A DNA stretch of 64,000 nucleotides. Origin: Thozetella sp. PMI_491 (lineage: Eukaryota > Ascomycota > Sordariomycetes > Chaetosphaeriales > Chaetosphaeriaceae). Made by a program: the position numbers and the translations under genes. The notes under the pieces are model-generated. The model was not told the DNA's origin. It saw only the letters and a program-made list of their open reading frames with translations, and did not search any database. Shown in pieces: positions 33,243-44,667 of the stretch (the stretch's first letter is position 1; every line of letters begins with the position of its first letter). The DNA is taken from NCBI GenBank assembly GCA_021432635.1, contig MU270106.1:4087-68086 (forward strand), read 5' to 3'.

Positions 33243-35438
33243 CTAAAGTATGGTTATCGTCTGCCAGTTCTCCGCGCTGTAAATGAAACGAAGCTGCTCA
33301 GAAATCTTATGAGTACCGACTTTCACAAAACCAAGCCTTTTGAAGGCAGGCCCGTTCGACACGACATCCACGGAGCGGCAGAGCATCCCCCGAACATCAT
33401 AGACCGGGACTCCTTCGTATGTCACCCTTTGCGGGTCGTCGCGACCCCACTGGGCCCACGGAATGAGGTAGACGTTCCTAATCCGCCAGTACTCCAGCCG
33501 CTTTGACTCTGGGCTAGGGCCGTCGTGAGCCTCCTTGCTATCGTCAACCATCTCCACCTCGTCATATTGCTCGATGAGCCCGTCCCAATCCCATGGGCGG
33601 TGGTCTAGGCAAATTCCAACGACAATTTGCGATCCCAAGATCTCTAGATTGCAGGTACCGCTGGGAGAAAACAGTCCGCTAATGGTGCATGGCACCGCAT
33701 GTCCTTTGAGCTCTATAGACCCCGAACGGGCCAGACCAAAGGGGCTGGGTCCGACGAACTCCATTCTACATTGGATGATGGAGACAAGAGGCTTATCAAT
33801 GAACTCTTCTGCTTCACGATGGCTGTGCCACCAATTCACCGGGTGGGAGACCGACGCCCAGGACCAGGTCGGAGCAACGAAGCCGTCGAAGGCTTCCTCG
33901 CGATTGGATATGGATTGGGCGATTGTAGGGGTTGGTCGGCGATCAGTTGAGCGCATCCACGCTAGATCCTGGAGTAACGAGCCGGACCAAATGCCAGCTA
34001 GATAATTTTCGCCCTTCTTCTCAGTCCGTGACAACAGCTTCGCCACTCCATTGATAGCAATGAGACGGTCTCGAGGCCTAGATAGCTTGGTTTCTGTGTA
34101 GGCTGTGACGATATAGCGCCAAGCATTCATCCAGCGTTTTGAGTTCGGGGCGCTCTGCATTTGCCCAAAGAGCTTTTGCTTAATCGGCGCTCTATCAGCC
34201 TCCAAGTGATCTATATCTTGGCATTCGCAGGCGGAAGCCGTGTTGCATTCCCACAGCAGCTCGTTTGAACCGAAGAATACTACCCGCGGTGCGAGGATGC
34301 GTTCTTGGAAGCACCACCCCCGGCGGACAAGCGGCCAGAGCCCATGACGATTCAGAGTATAGTCCAAATACGGATGGTCCCATGTGTTGAAGGCGTGAAT
34401 CTCGTATACTTGGTCCTCTATCTCTATGTTCACCAGCTTCATGTAGTCCCGACTACCATCAGTGCTGAAGAGCCCCTGGTTGCTATCTTCCCCGTGGAGT
34501 GCTGCCAAGGTTAGATAGCTATTTTGGTAGACTTCTGCCATCATTGCGGCTTCTTGCGCCCAGTCGTCGAGGTTGTCCTGCAGAATGCACATGGCATCGA
34601 TCCAAAGATAGGAGACTCCAAGACGTCTCGTGTAAAGAATAGCGTCTTGCATGGTTTGTGGAATGGTGCCCCATGCAATTCGAGTCTTCATCACTTTTAG
34701 AGAAGATGTCGTGAGCCTGCATTCTGGAATCACATCGCCCCAGCAGTAACTGAGGGCTATGTACCGTGGATCTACCAAACCGACATCTGGCCCGCGGAGT
34801 TGCACATCTCCTGCGTCATTGACGGGCTGGACGGCGATGAGTCTAGTCGGACGGAAAGCCGGGTTGGGCTTCACACAGAGGGGATGACTTGTGCCGCAGT
34901 CTTTCAGTAGTTTCCGGACGAAGTCGAAGGACTGTGCTGAATTTGTGTTACCGGGGATCAGTTTTCGCCTTGGAGGCATTGCCATTGCTGCGTCGTGCTC
35001 CGCTGACATGCTTTGATGCACGGGAATAAACATTTTGTAAGTCCAATAGCTTCGCTCAAGATTGGGCTCTGGCTTTATAAATAAGAATCCAAAATCCGAT
35101 TCGTGTCCATGTTCGATCCTGAGCTCCGCCGAGTTGGTGATCTCGCCTATTATTTCTGCAACTCGTTGCCGAAGAGCGCAAAAGGCACAGCCAGGCTCGG
35201 CCGACCACACTCGTGCGTGGTTTATATCATCCCTTCTTAGAGACCGAGGAGTTTGGAACAGCCATTCCAGATTTCCATCCCAGAGACACACTCGGCAGGG
35301 CAGTTCCGGAGTAGGCTGTGGTCCGTCCGGGAACCCCTGAGCCTTAATCTGGAAGTGGACTCCGCTGCCTGCTGGTGTTCCCTCCTGCCGCAGAAAGCGT
35401 CTACGTGCAGGGGGCGGGTTGCTCCTCACTAGGAGCAT
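33243..35438 (-). CDS. HET-domain protein
   Basis: Intronless gene of 731 aa. The HET domain (PF06985) spans roughly 230-400, with RYIALSYCWGD at its start, SYLWIDAMCILQDN in the middle, and then the family's RGWCFQERILAPRVVFF block. A cysteine-rich N-terminal part (CRVCLWDG, CAFCALRQ) precedes it and a long variable C-terminal part follows. Some HET proteins trigger cell death when incompatible hyphae fuse, but most family members have no known partner, so the function is inferred from the domain only. It is the first of four HET genes in about 29 kb. Confidence 0.92.
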   Translation of the reverse strand: MLLVRSNPPPARRRFLRQEGTPAGSGVHFQIKAQGFPDGPQPTPELPCRVCLWDGNLEWLFQTPRSLRRDDINHARVWSAEPGCAFCALRQRVAEIIGEITNSAELRIEHGHESDFGFLFIKPEPNLERSYWTYKMFIPVHQSMSAEHDAAMAMPPRRKLIPGNTNSAQSFDFVRKLLKDCGTSHPLCVKPNPAFRPTRLIAVQPVNDAGDVQLRGPDVGLVDPRYIALSYCWGDVIPECRLTTSSLKVMKTRIAWGTIPQTMQDAILYTRRLGVSYLWIDAMCILQDNLDDWAQEAAMMAEVYQNSYLTLAALHGEDSNQGLFSTDGSRDYMKLVNIEIEDQVYEIHAFNTWDHPYLDYTLNRHGLWPLVRRGWCFQERILAPRVVFFGSNELLWECNTASACECQDIDHLEADRAPIKQKLFGQMQSAPNSKRWMNAWRYIVTAYTETKLSRPRDRLIAINGVAKLLSRTEKKGENYLAGIWSGSLLQDLAWMRSTDRRPTPTIAQSISNREEAFDGFVAPTWSWASVSHPVNWWHSHREAEEFIDKPLVSIIQCRMEFVGPSPFGLARSGSIELKGHAVPCTISGLFSPSGTCNLEILGSQIVVGICLDHRPWDWDGLIEQYDEVEMVDDSKEAHDGPSPESKRLEYWRIRNVYLIPWAQWGRDDPQRVTYEGVPVYDVRGMLCRSVDVVSNGPAFKRLGFVKVGTHKISEQLRFIYSAENWQTITIL

Positions 35439-36244
35439 ATCTTGGAGAAAGAGGCTATCGCATGCCCCGTGTTGACTCCTGAGCAGGTATAGCCAAAAAG
35501 TGCGAGGGAGCGGCTCGATACGAAAACGCGCTACACCTCCAGAAGAAAATTTTCCGTATTATTGCAGCAATTTTTCTTTTCCGAGCCTACACCCGCTGAA
35601 GAAAGAGGGAGTGAGAAGGGCTGAGTGAGCACAATCAGAGGGACGAGGTGACTGCTGTATCGCTATGAAATGTTGACCTCGAGATCAGGAAATCGAGATG
35701 TAGGGCGGAGAAGTGGGCCCAGGGCGTGTGATTGGGAGAGTAGCCGAGTGACGTGAGCGGCAGTGCGATAATTACCAAGTTTTAGATATTTAGATCACCA
35801 AGCCTATCTCCTTTAGGATTCACAGCCTCCGGCCCTTCTGTGCTACCTTTGCTAAAAAAAAAAAAAAAAAAAAAGAGGGGCTGATAGAAACTTCAGATGC
35901 GCCTTTGAATTACCATTTATGAAGCTTGGGCCGTGGGCATCGCTTCCACGGTGTTGTGGACTCCTAGCCATCTGCTAGACCAATGCCGTCGCCCATTGGG
36001 CCATTCTCTGGCTACTGCCTTACGAAATACAAAGTCGCAGTAAAACATCAAATAGGCATGAAAGGATATTGATAAATCTGGGGAAGAAGAAAAAAAGTCT
36101 TGCGCTATTGGAATCTAGTGCTATGCAACCCTTATCCCCCGAGCCAAATGTACCCCTCTAATTACAATTATGATGCAGGACAGAAGCGTCCATCCAAAAC
36201 ATCCCTCGACCACTCCGGGGTCTTGTGCTCACCTCCTGGACATT
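35439..36244. other. Intergenic with a poly-A tract
   Basis: About 0.8 kb. Positions 35854-35874 are 21 consecutive A. No gene was recognised. The end near 35439 is the probable HET promoter. Confidence 0.6.
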
Positions 36245-37649
36245 TTAGACTTTACCTGCGGTCTTTGGCATCTTCGTCCACGGGTATTGTCCTATTTCCA
36301 GATTCTCCTCCGGGAGCCAGTCCAGGACGGGGCTGTCTCGCACGAGAGGCACGACTGCGACAGAGTTGAGCAGCAAGACCGCACCCGTCCAAGGGAATAG
36401 GAACCGGTCCAGGACGTGATCCAGCCACGTGAACCAAGTGGAAGACCTCGTAATCTGGGCACTCATGTCGCAGACGGCCTTAACATTGGCCGCCCGCTCC
36501 GTGCTGCAGCGGGAAAACAGCTCCTCCAATGCCTGGGTGCAGGGCTCCTTGTCGGCGCAGGCTGCCAAGCACTCACGGAGGTGGCCGATCAGAACCACCA
36601 CATCCAGCACGCCGCTGTTGTAACCCCAGCCAAAATTGGGCGTCATCTTGCGCACGGCGTCACCCACGAGCACCACCCGCTTCCAGCTGGGCTGCGTCGT
36701 GAAGCCCTCCTCCAGGTTCACCATTCCCATAGCCGTCTTCTTAGCCAAGAGCTCGCGGATGGTGAGGTTCGGCAGTACGTGGATGTCGCCCATTTCCTCG
36801 GCGAACTGCTCCATCTCCTTCTCTGAGTACTTCACCGACTCTCGTGTCGGTTTCTCCAGTCGGCGGTAAATGAAGTAGAAGGCCCGGTCATGGCTGATGT
36901 GGAGCTGGGTCGAACGGTCGTTGCCATGGGACTCGTATACCTCGCCGGTGACAACGCCGCCTCCCGGTCGCTCCGTGCTACCGAATAGGATCTGGAATGT
37001 CGAGAGGTATGGATGCTCCTCGTTGACCTTCGCGCTGGGGGAGTCTGCGAGCGCGAGCGTGCGCGTGAGAGACCGCACGCGGCTGTGTACACCATCTGCG
37101 CCGACGATAATGGACCCCTCAAAAATTGACCCATCCTCACAAGTGACGCTCGCGTGGTCATCGTCCACCTGGAGATCAATCACTTTTTTACCAGTGTGAA
37201 TCCTAGCTTTCGATTCTGCCGGAAGGTTGTCGAATAGACACTTGAGATATTCGGCGCGCGGGACGAGCCAGTTGCCGTGGCCGTGACTATGGCACAGAGA
37301 ACGTAAGCGACGTGCTCTTCTGTTGCATCCAGGCAGAAGTGGGAAGAGGCAAGACTCACGATTTCTTAATGGGGAATGCAATCCGGTTGAACTGCTTGCC
37401 CTTGTGGGTAAGCTGAACCTGAGTTTCACATTCGTGTGAAATGCTGAGAACAGCCTCGTACAGGCCAAGCTGGTCGAGTGTGCGGACAGTCTGAGGCCAA
37501 ATTGCAAAACAAGCACCGATATCGGGATGCACAGTTGGCCCACGTTCTAGGACGACGAAATCGATGTTGGCCTTGGTCAAGATGTGCGCTGTCGTGAGCC
37601 CAACAGGACCTCCACCCACGACGATGACACGGAACGCAGAGCCGGTCAT
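36245..37649 (-). CDS. FAD-dependent monooxygenase, PaxM-like
   Basis: Spliced model: 37649-37360 and 37286-36245, giving 443 aa. The intron (37287-37359) joins PIKK-S to HGHGNWLVPRAEY, as in related enzymes. Motifs of class A flavin monooxygenases (PF01494): Rossmann VVGGGPVGLTTA (about 9-20), GADGVHSRVR, and LVGDAVRKMTPNFGWGYN, the last normally GDxxHKMTPN.GQG; the His-to-Arg and QG-to-WG changes are visible. A C-terminal hydrophobic segment (WTGAVLLLNSVAVVPLV) suggests membrane attachment. Relatives epoxidise prenyl chains in indole-diterpene and meroterpenoid pathways. No prenyltransferase or cyclase lies nearby, so its pathway is unknown. The frame is open upstream to 37811, but the ATG at 37649 begins directly at the FAD-binding fold. 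Confidence 0.88.
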
Positions 37650-38975
37650 TGTGAAGCCTGGGGGTAACGACGGACAGGTAGACGGGGTTAATGATGTTAG
37701 GGTCCGTGTGGTCTGAGACAGCAGTTGTTCCTCTTGTTTGCCGGATCGGTGATCTCTTATATAATGTCGTACTAAAATAGATGGACCAGGTGGATGCTCG
37801 ATATCGTACAAGTATCCGTGTTAGACGTGCCAGATGAAAAGGATGATGAACTGTTGGGGCACGGATCTAGATGGGAGAGAGGGGCGTCGCAGCCTTTTAT
37901 ATACGGTCCGGTTATGATGGCATGGTTGGGAGGCCAGCCACAAGGCCATGGGATGCGCCGTATCACGAATAGACTTAGCCGTTGATAGGGCTGCATCTTT
38001 CTCTCGATGGCCCCATGCACATATAACCCAAACCGAGTACTGTGCATGAGAGTAAGATCAAGGGTCCCCAGATTGGAGCAGGGTCTGCTCATACTCTGCG
38101 GGTACTAGCTAGAGAGCAACAAAAACAAAGAAGGTGGAGCGGCTATAGTGACAAAAAATCCGCTGGTGCTTATCGGCAAGAGGTCGGCAAGAGGTTTCGG
38201 GCGCCAAAAGTTCCAGGCGGGGTGGAATTCGCCAGCAAAAAGCACCACTAGATTGCGAGCGCTTACGATGGCAGAGGAAAAGGGGAGGATGTGCCCTCAC
38301 GATGAGCAATGAAGTGCGAAGGCTGCCTTTCAGATGCGAGAGCAGGGGTGATCAAGTCCCCTGCGTACCGCGCCTTTGGGAATTGGCGGAGACAGTGAGA
38401 CGTGGTGTGTCAGCTATGCCGAGGGACCGGGATCCAGGTATGCACACCCGAAATTGCTGCCTGTGCCAAGCTACTACTACTGCACCTACCGTACAGTGCA
38501 CCCCTGGTCTGCGCTTAGCTTAGGAAGCTCCTAATCTGGTATTTCGGTGGTGATATCTAGAAAAAGCACATGCCACCTTACCTAAACTACCTTTGTCTGG
38601 TCGGTATGGTAGATTACTTTGAAGAGCTTTCGGCCGCTGTACCCTAGATTTTTATTCGATTGACTAAGGAGGTACTTAGCATTGAACATTAATAATATAT
38701 TCGAAGAGATATTGATCTTTAAAAGTCCCCATATATGTGTACGAGCCTGACGTCGTGGAGAGTGGGTAGTAAATAGTCCGCTACTTTACTAGAATAGGGG
38801 GCCCTGGGTATAAAGGAACGGATCGCTGGCCTTTCGGGGTTTGTTCGGGGGCTCTTGAAGCGTGAATCTCTGTTCTACTGCAATATATGGTTTCCATCGT
38901 GTGTTTTGCCCAGCCGGCTCTTGTGGGAGCAACCGTGGTGAGTGCAGTCTTTATAAAAGTAAAGAGATAGCTATT
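37650..38975. other. Intergenic, 1.3 kb
   Basis: No gene was recognised. A stretch at 38450-38515 resembles 41700-41765 (see findings). The segment near 37650 is the probable promoter of the monooxygenase. Confidence 0.55.
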
Positions 38976-40853
38976 TTATATCAGCGCTATTCTTTTCCAT
39001 TTAGCTAGCATTCTATTCCCTAAAGAAGTTTCATCCATAGAATCCAATGTAAATGGCGAGAAATGGCTGATATCTGAATATCCAATAGCAACTCTCTCTG
39101 CAAGGTCTCCATCCCATCTAATTAACATGAAATTCCATCTCATACGGTCATAATTCCAATTTTCAAGCTCGTCATCAGGCCGCTTGCTGAATGATAGAAG
39201 TACTAGATCATAGAGCGAAGATTCGTTCAAGAAAGTGCCGTCTTTCGTGCTGTATAAGTATGACCTTTGCACATCTGTCCTGGCCCATCGCCAGTGAAAT
39301 TTTTGAACATATTTGCCGTGGGCTTCTATGAAATTTTGCTTATGATATTCGTAGTCTGGATCATCTGTCTGTTGCTCACAGAGGCACTGAAATGTCGTGG
39401 CATCGACAGGCATGGTCAAAGCATCGAAAATAAGCACTGGCCGCTCGTTTCGTATGTATTTTCGAGATGATGGATCTTCTTCATTCGCTGATGATGGCTG
39501 CTGGCACTGCTGGAATCTACTGGCAATCGGAGACATGGTCAATGCACTCTTCAGTTGATAAAGACCACTTGGGCTGTGCAGCGTCCAGCACGGTACCGCT
39601 GAGATGGTATCCGCGAAAAAGGGCTCAAGACCAGCCAAGAATCGTATGCCGTTGTTGTAATCCACTTGACCCACCCACCCAGTCCAGGACCAACTTGGAA
39701 GGTACTTGTCCGATATTCGTCGGCGACTGTCGGAGTTTGCATTGGGGGTCCATAGCAATGCAAGATCGAGCAAATCTATTGGCGAACCATACATAAATCT
39801 CCATGAACAGATGCTTTCCATGGTAGCTGTGATTCCAGAGAAAGCATCGACAACATCTTTCTCATATGATAGTTGCTTCAAGGTGTATTCCTTCACAACT
39901 CGAGCATATACCGCAAAGAGGGAGCGCTGGAACTGTCGCGTGTCCCCAGAGAATATCGAGTCCAGCTTGAAAAGGCTGAGAGATCGGATTTGCTCCTTGC
40001 TACGTGTGTACGGTGCAAACTTGTTTTCACCTCTGATGCACTCCCGACAATGGAAGTAGACCATGTTCTCCATAAAGTAAAGACAGCGTCGAGACAGGAG
40101 TCTTTCTTGGTATGTCCAAGCTCGAGTGTTGTATGTCGTGCTAGAAAGTTGTTTTAGGAGATCAAGTTGCTGAAATTTAGGTAGCCGCCCGAGATACTCA
40201 TACGAGTCGTTGCCGATTGGCTTCCGAAAGGATATCCGGTCCATGACCCTCGGTTCGATCAGGTATACGTTGTGATACTTGGGTTGTTTCGTCTCCGGAG
40301 TCCTTGTGCTTGGTCTAACTCCAGCTAACGGGGCGGTAGCATTTTCAGCTGTCCCGGCCACCAAAGTTACGATAGCATCATTGTAGATTGCCCCCATTCG
40401 CTCGATTTGAGCATACTTGCTCTTATCGTCTTGTACGATGCAGAGACTGTCGACCCACAAATATCGCTCTTTGCAGTTAGCTACAAACTCCATCGCGTCT
40501 CTGATGACCAGAGGAATTTCGTTCGAGTAGTTCCTCAGGGACCCAGGTTCAGAGAGTTGGGACACAAGGTTTGATCGCAATTGGAGCTGCGACACCCCTC
40601 CCCACGTATAGCTTAACGCAAAGTAGCGAGCATCAACTGGAGCGGTGATGATTTTGTGTTCCAAGACATCAACGAGCTTGTCGGCGACAACGCCGGTTTC
40701 TAGCCGGTATTCCGTCTGGTTGCATGGCGGTCCATGGTTCTGCTCACAATCGAGGATCCATGCCATGATCTGATCGTAATTGACGCAGTCCAGTACCGAA
40801 GGGTCCGGCTGGCCGTGAGTTTCTAGGTCTTCCGTTGCTTGCAATACAGGCAT
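38976..40853 (-). CDS. HET-domain protein
   Basis: Intronless gene of 625 aa. The HET domain (about 75-260) shows RYFALSYTWGG, ERYLWVDSLCIVQDD and AWTYQERLLSRRCLYF. The C-terminal half carries the common PSWSWTGWVG block and is otherwise variable. The likely role is non-self recognition or another death-related signal, inferred from family only. It is oriented like the HET gene at 33243, but the two are not close copies. Confidence 0.92.
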   Translation of the reverse strand: MPVLQATEDLETHGQPDPSVLDCVNYDQIMAWILDCEQNHGPPCNQTEYRLETGVVADKLVDVLEHKIITAPVDARYFALSYTWGGVSQLQLRSNLVSQLSEPGSLRNYSNEIPLVIRDAMEFVANCKERYLWVDSLCIVQDDKSKYAQIERMGAIYNDAIVTLVAGTAENATAPLAGVRPSTRTPETKQPKYHNVYLIEPRVMDRISFRKPIGNDSYEYLGRLPKFQQLDLLKQLSSTTYNTRAWTYQERLLSRRCLYFMENMVYFHCRECIRGENKFAPYTRSKEQIRSLSLFKLDSIFSGDTRQFQRSLFAVYARVVKEYTLKQLSYEKDVVDAFSGITATMESICSWRFMYGSPIDLLDLALLWTPNANSDSRRRISDKYLPSWSWTGWVGQVDYNNGIRFLAGLEPFFADTISAVPCWTLHSPSGLYQLKSALTMSPIASRFQQCQQPSSANEEDPSSRKYIRNERPVLIFDALTMPVDATTFQCLCEQQTDDPDYEYHKQNFIEAHGKYVQKFHWRWARTDVQRSYLYSTKDGTFLNESSLYDLVLLSFSKRPDDELENWNYDRMRWNFMLIRWDGDLAERVAIGYSDISHFSPFTLDSMDETSLGNRMLAKWKRIALI

Positions 40854-41780
40854 CCTGAATAGTTACCAGCGTGATGTCGGTGGTATGGAATGAGGGGTAA
40901 AGTACGAGATCATTGCAATTTGCAACCGGCTAACAGCTTTGATCATCACGTGCTACATCCATAGCCACCTAAGATGACCTCTTTACGATAGCCTTGAATT
41001 ACGTCCGGCTAAGGTCCGGCACAGCTCATTGACCTTGCTAAAATAACGCTCTCGAGATGCCTGCAAGAGTGTTATTTTCCTGTGGAGCTCGCGGCCCTAC
41101 AGGGCTTACAGGCCTATGTCTGGCCTACGGTAAGAGCAATCGAGCCAGCCAGCAATCCAGCAATCCAGCAATCCAAGCAGCCAGCCCTCTACAGGCTCTG
41201 GGGCCCTTGTGCGCCGATCCATTATATTCATATACCCTTGTTTATAGTGCTCTAGCCATTATGGCTAACCCTTTGTAAGCTTTAGGGGCCTTATGTGTCA
41301 ATAGGCTTGGCTTAAGCTAGCTGATAATCTAGTTGTTGCAAGGGTCCTGTCTTGTGGAATCGAAGCGAAGCGAGTTGAACGATAACCGAGGCGATATCTG
41401 ACAAAATGTTCTTCTTATGGGATAGGGGGAGGCTGTCCCAGATCTAGTAAAATAGCGCCCGGGAAGCCTCTCTAAAAGGATATAGGCAGGACCGACGCGA
41501 TTACTAGGATCCAGATCATAGTGCAAAATGTGGTGGTGGAGAACATTACGGAAGCTGCATGAGACAAGCGGTCGGGCATTCCGAGACTAGCTGACAGAAG
41601 TAGAAGAACGATTTGGCCAGGAGACGTCGGCAGTGAAGGGCCTTTGCTACGTATGAGATTGATGCGGGGAGGTACTGCGTAAAACAGCCGGAGACTCCTA
41701 AAATTGCTGTCTGCGCCACGATGCTGCACCTAACGTATATACCTGGTCTGGCCCACCGCTGACTCAGGCATGAATCTGTG
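40854..41780. other. Intergenic with a decayed gene fragment
   Basis: Contains a small tandem of caatccag-type units (41150-41180) and a degenerate fragment of an MFS permease exon (about 41560-41640). No intact gene was recognised. Confidence 0.55.
41560..41640 (-). pseudogene. Relic of a Dal5-type MFS exon
   Basis: On the minus strand this segment translates in part as FFYFCQLVSECP, matching LFYFGQLVSEYP of the intact permease gene at 43140-43200, and DNA similarity extends on both sides. A stop codon follows soon after (LMQLP then stop). It is a partial, decayed duplicate lying just downstream of the intact gene. Confidence 0.6.
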
Positions 41781-43505
41781 CTAGTACGAGTACCTGAAGC
41801 CCCTATCTTGGCGTTCGGTCAGATCCGAGTCCATCCTTACGTCAGCCTGCTCATGCTCATCCATGCTCGCCGCTGCCCTGTCCCTCTTAGCATTGGACCA
41901 CCTGGCCGTCACGTAGTGGGTAGTGAATGCCAGTATAAGGCACACCCAGCTGACCGTGCTAGCAATGCACCCCTTGTAGTAGCGCGGCGCGTCTCCGCTC
42001 TGCCAGAGCTGCGGGCTAAAGGTGCAGCCAACGCTGTAGAAGACAAAGAAGACGGCGCTGACGACCGACTTTTTGGTGTTTCCCTTGACATTCGACGCCA
42101 TCAGCGCCACGGCCGGACCAAGCGGTGCGGCGGTGCCGCTGGCGAGCCACGTGCTGGCCACGATGCCCCATGTCGCGCTCGTTGGGAGTAGGAGGAGAAG
42201 CAGGGTGCCGATGAGCGGCACCACCGAGACCGCGATGCCGAATAACGCGCGCGTGTTGCGGCCGCAGAGCCGGGGACCCAGGCCCGCCACCCAGATGAGC
42301 ACGAACGAGATGGCGCCGGTGGGGAGCCCGACCAGCATGGTCTGGAAAGGATTATACCCGAAGCCGTTGATGACTAGGGACGAGAACTAACATATGTACC
42401 CATTAGCACCCACAGCAGATAACCCACAGCAGATAAAGGAAACCGAAAATCGGTGTCGACGCGAGAAATTCACCTTGAGAATGGGTGTTGGGATGGTAAT
42501 GAACAGCGCCATGGCAGCATAGAGAGCTGCGCGCCCGTCCGTTAGCGCCTCCTTCACCTGGCCCCAGTCGAACGAGGCACGATCTTGGGTCATCCTATCG
42601 AAATCGAGGCGCTGCATGGCCAGCTTTCGCTCCTTGAGGAACCAGGCCGTCGCTGGGCTAGTGGGCATGAGCCAGACGAATACGATGCCCGTAAAAACAT
42701 TCAGGCCGCACAGGAGGAACATGACGCGCCACGTGGCGATCGAGACATGAGCACCACCGATTCCGTACATCATGAGGGCACCGATTATTTGGGAGACGCC
42801 AAACATGGACACCCAAGTCCTACAACAGAGCGTTAGCGAGCTCTAACCAGCGCGGTCGGAATTACTTACGCGACCCTCGTCGGGTGTTCGCTTCTTTTGT
42901 ACCAGTTGCTCGTGATGATCATGAAAGATGGAGCAACGGCGCCCTCGGTGAAGCCAAGGAAGAAGCGCACCGGTGCCAGGCTACCGAAGCCCTGGGTAAT
43001 GCCCAGGCACATTTCGACTGCACCCCAGAGAATGGTGTCCCCACAAGATTAGTGTCTCTCATTGCCAACCATGGAAACTGTAGGTGTGGACACACATGAT
43101 GATACAGACAAACTCGGTGATGTGGAGCCTGCTCATGAGGTAAGGTGCCGGGTATTCCGAAACTAGCTGACCGAAGTAGAAGAGTGACACGGCCCAGGAG
43201 AAGTCGGTTCCGCTCAAGTGGAGATCTGTCGAGAGGTTGAACACGGCGGCGTAGTTGATGCTCTGCTTGTCGAGGTCTATCTCTGTTAGTCTCGAAAGAG
43301 CAGTGGCATGTGCTGACGGGATCTAACACTGGAAGAAGTAGACAATCGCCATGATGGGCATGATGACGCGGTCGATCCGTCTCACTAGCGCCCTCTCCTC
43401 GGGAGGGTCGATGTGAAAGTCGGCCGGCAGGAAGTGCTCTTCCTTGGAGTCCACCATCTCAGCGTACTCCATGGCGGAGGAGACTTTGGCTACCTCTGCA
43501 GCCAT
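41781..43505 (-). CDS. MFS permease of the Dal5/anion:cation symporter type
   Basis: Model on the minus strand: 43505-43328, 43276-43094, 43017-42870, 42819-42474, 42386-41781, giving 486 aa. About 12 hydrophobic segments are present. Family blocks: RRIDRVIMPIMA, LDKQSINYAAVFNL, FYFGQLVSEYPAPYLMSRL, FFLGFTEGAVAPSFM and WRVMFLLCGLNVFTG. These fit the allantoate/nicotinate permease family, which imports small organic anions by proton symport. The second intron is problematic. The expected coding block ILWGAV lies at about 43030-43015, but there is no AG acceptor ahead of it (sequence reads cttgtgggg after a ctaat branch site). The nearest usable pair (gtgtcc donor, gtgcag acceptor) keeps the frame but deletes several residues of a membrane helix. 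The gene may be impaired. The substrate is unknown. Confidence 0.78.
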
Positions 43506-44667
43506 CGCGAGCTTGGTCGATACGTGCTGGGTTGTCGGTCAGGAGCGAAAAGAAGAGATATACAAAGAAGCAAGATGATCCATGACTGCAGATCAGAACA
43601 GCCGGGGATTGAGTCTTATGGAAATAGAATCATCCCTCTTCCCCACAACATACCGCTCCTTGGTCACCCCGGTGAGTGGAGCCGGGGATCAATTTTCTGG
43701 GGCGATGGGCCGTTGATGGGTGCTGGGCGCCTGATTCATGCGGTTCCCCGCAAACATGCGTCCACGGATATCGTTGCCGCACCTACGCTAGCCCCATCGA
43801 TTAATAACGATAGATACGGAGCCAACTATACTTCTACACTCTTCATTACCTAGGTACTATGCTGATATTGGACCTTCCGAAGATGCCATCCTCGATCCCT
43901 CTGTTCTAGAGCCCCGAAACACCCTCGACAAGTCCATTTTGGCGCATATACATATTCTCAAAGTCTTAAGAAGCGGCTGCGGCCTTGCCTATGCCAACGA
44001 GCAACGTGGTGGCAACATCCTGCTCCTCAATTTGACCATTCCGGGATCTGTTACGCTGATCCCAGGAGCGTCCACACTCTCTACCATTTACGTCCCGGAA
44101 CTAGTCGACAAGGAGGGAGACTACGTCATATCCAGACGGCAGGCCACAAAGCATGGCGATTTTGGAGTCATCCTGATAGGGTTGGTCAGTCGTAGTAAGC
44201 TGCGGAAGTAGTGGTCAGATAAATAGTTGAGGATACTGGCATCACCACTGGAGTCTCTAAGTTTAAGGACACTGAAGATTTGCGAAAAGCCAAGTCCATG
44301 GTGACATCTCGACTCAGAGCATGGCACACTGCAGATTGCATCTGCCCTCCTGCTCTGGGGCTCCCTTGATCTAGTTGCGCAGGAAATGGGCAAGCGTTTG
44401 GAAGGTCGTGTAGGAGGTGTTTAGCAAGGCGAATATGATCAGTGCTAGGAAGAAAAAAGGTGCTGGCGGGTACTTCATTTTCTTTGTTGTCGCGACGCCA
44501 CGGGCTGTCCAATATTTGCTGTATGCCTACGTAAAGCATCTTCAGCCGCAATCGCGCATTCTGCACGTGACAAGTGCCACTTAGGTGCGACGTAGAGCCG
44601 ACCGCATCTCTCCAAGTCGCAGACTATTGCTGCTTTCAAAAGATGCAAGCCAATCAAAGACCTCAAG
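43506..44667. other. Intergenic with a coding-like relic
   Basis: About 1.16 kb. The region near 43506 is the permease promoter. An unexplained open frame (43861-44211, +) is listed separately. No other feature was recognised. Confidence 0.5.
43861..44211 (+). other. Coding-like open frame without a start, possible gene remnant
   Basis: The frame reads with ordinary amino-acid composition (ILDPSVLEPRNTLDKSIL, then LLLNLTIPGSVTLIPGAS) for about 115 codons. It has no ATG at its beginning and is closed upstream by a stop. No family is recognised. It could be the last exon of a decayed gene or chance. An intact neighbour to which it would splice was not found. Confidence 0.25.

Noticed and set aside
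41144-41195. Short regularly spaced repeats resembling a CRISPR
   Set aside because: They are three contiguous caatccag-type units without spacers in a eukaryotic genome, so a small tandem repeat.
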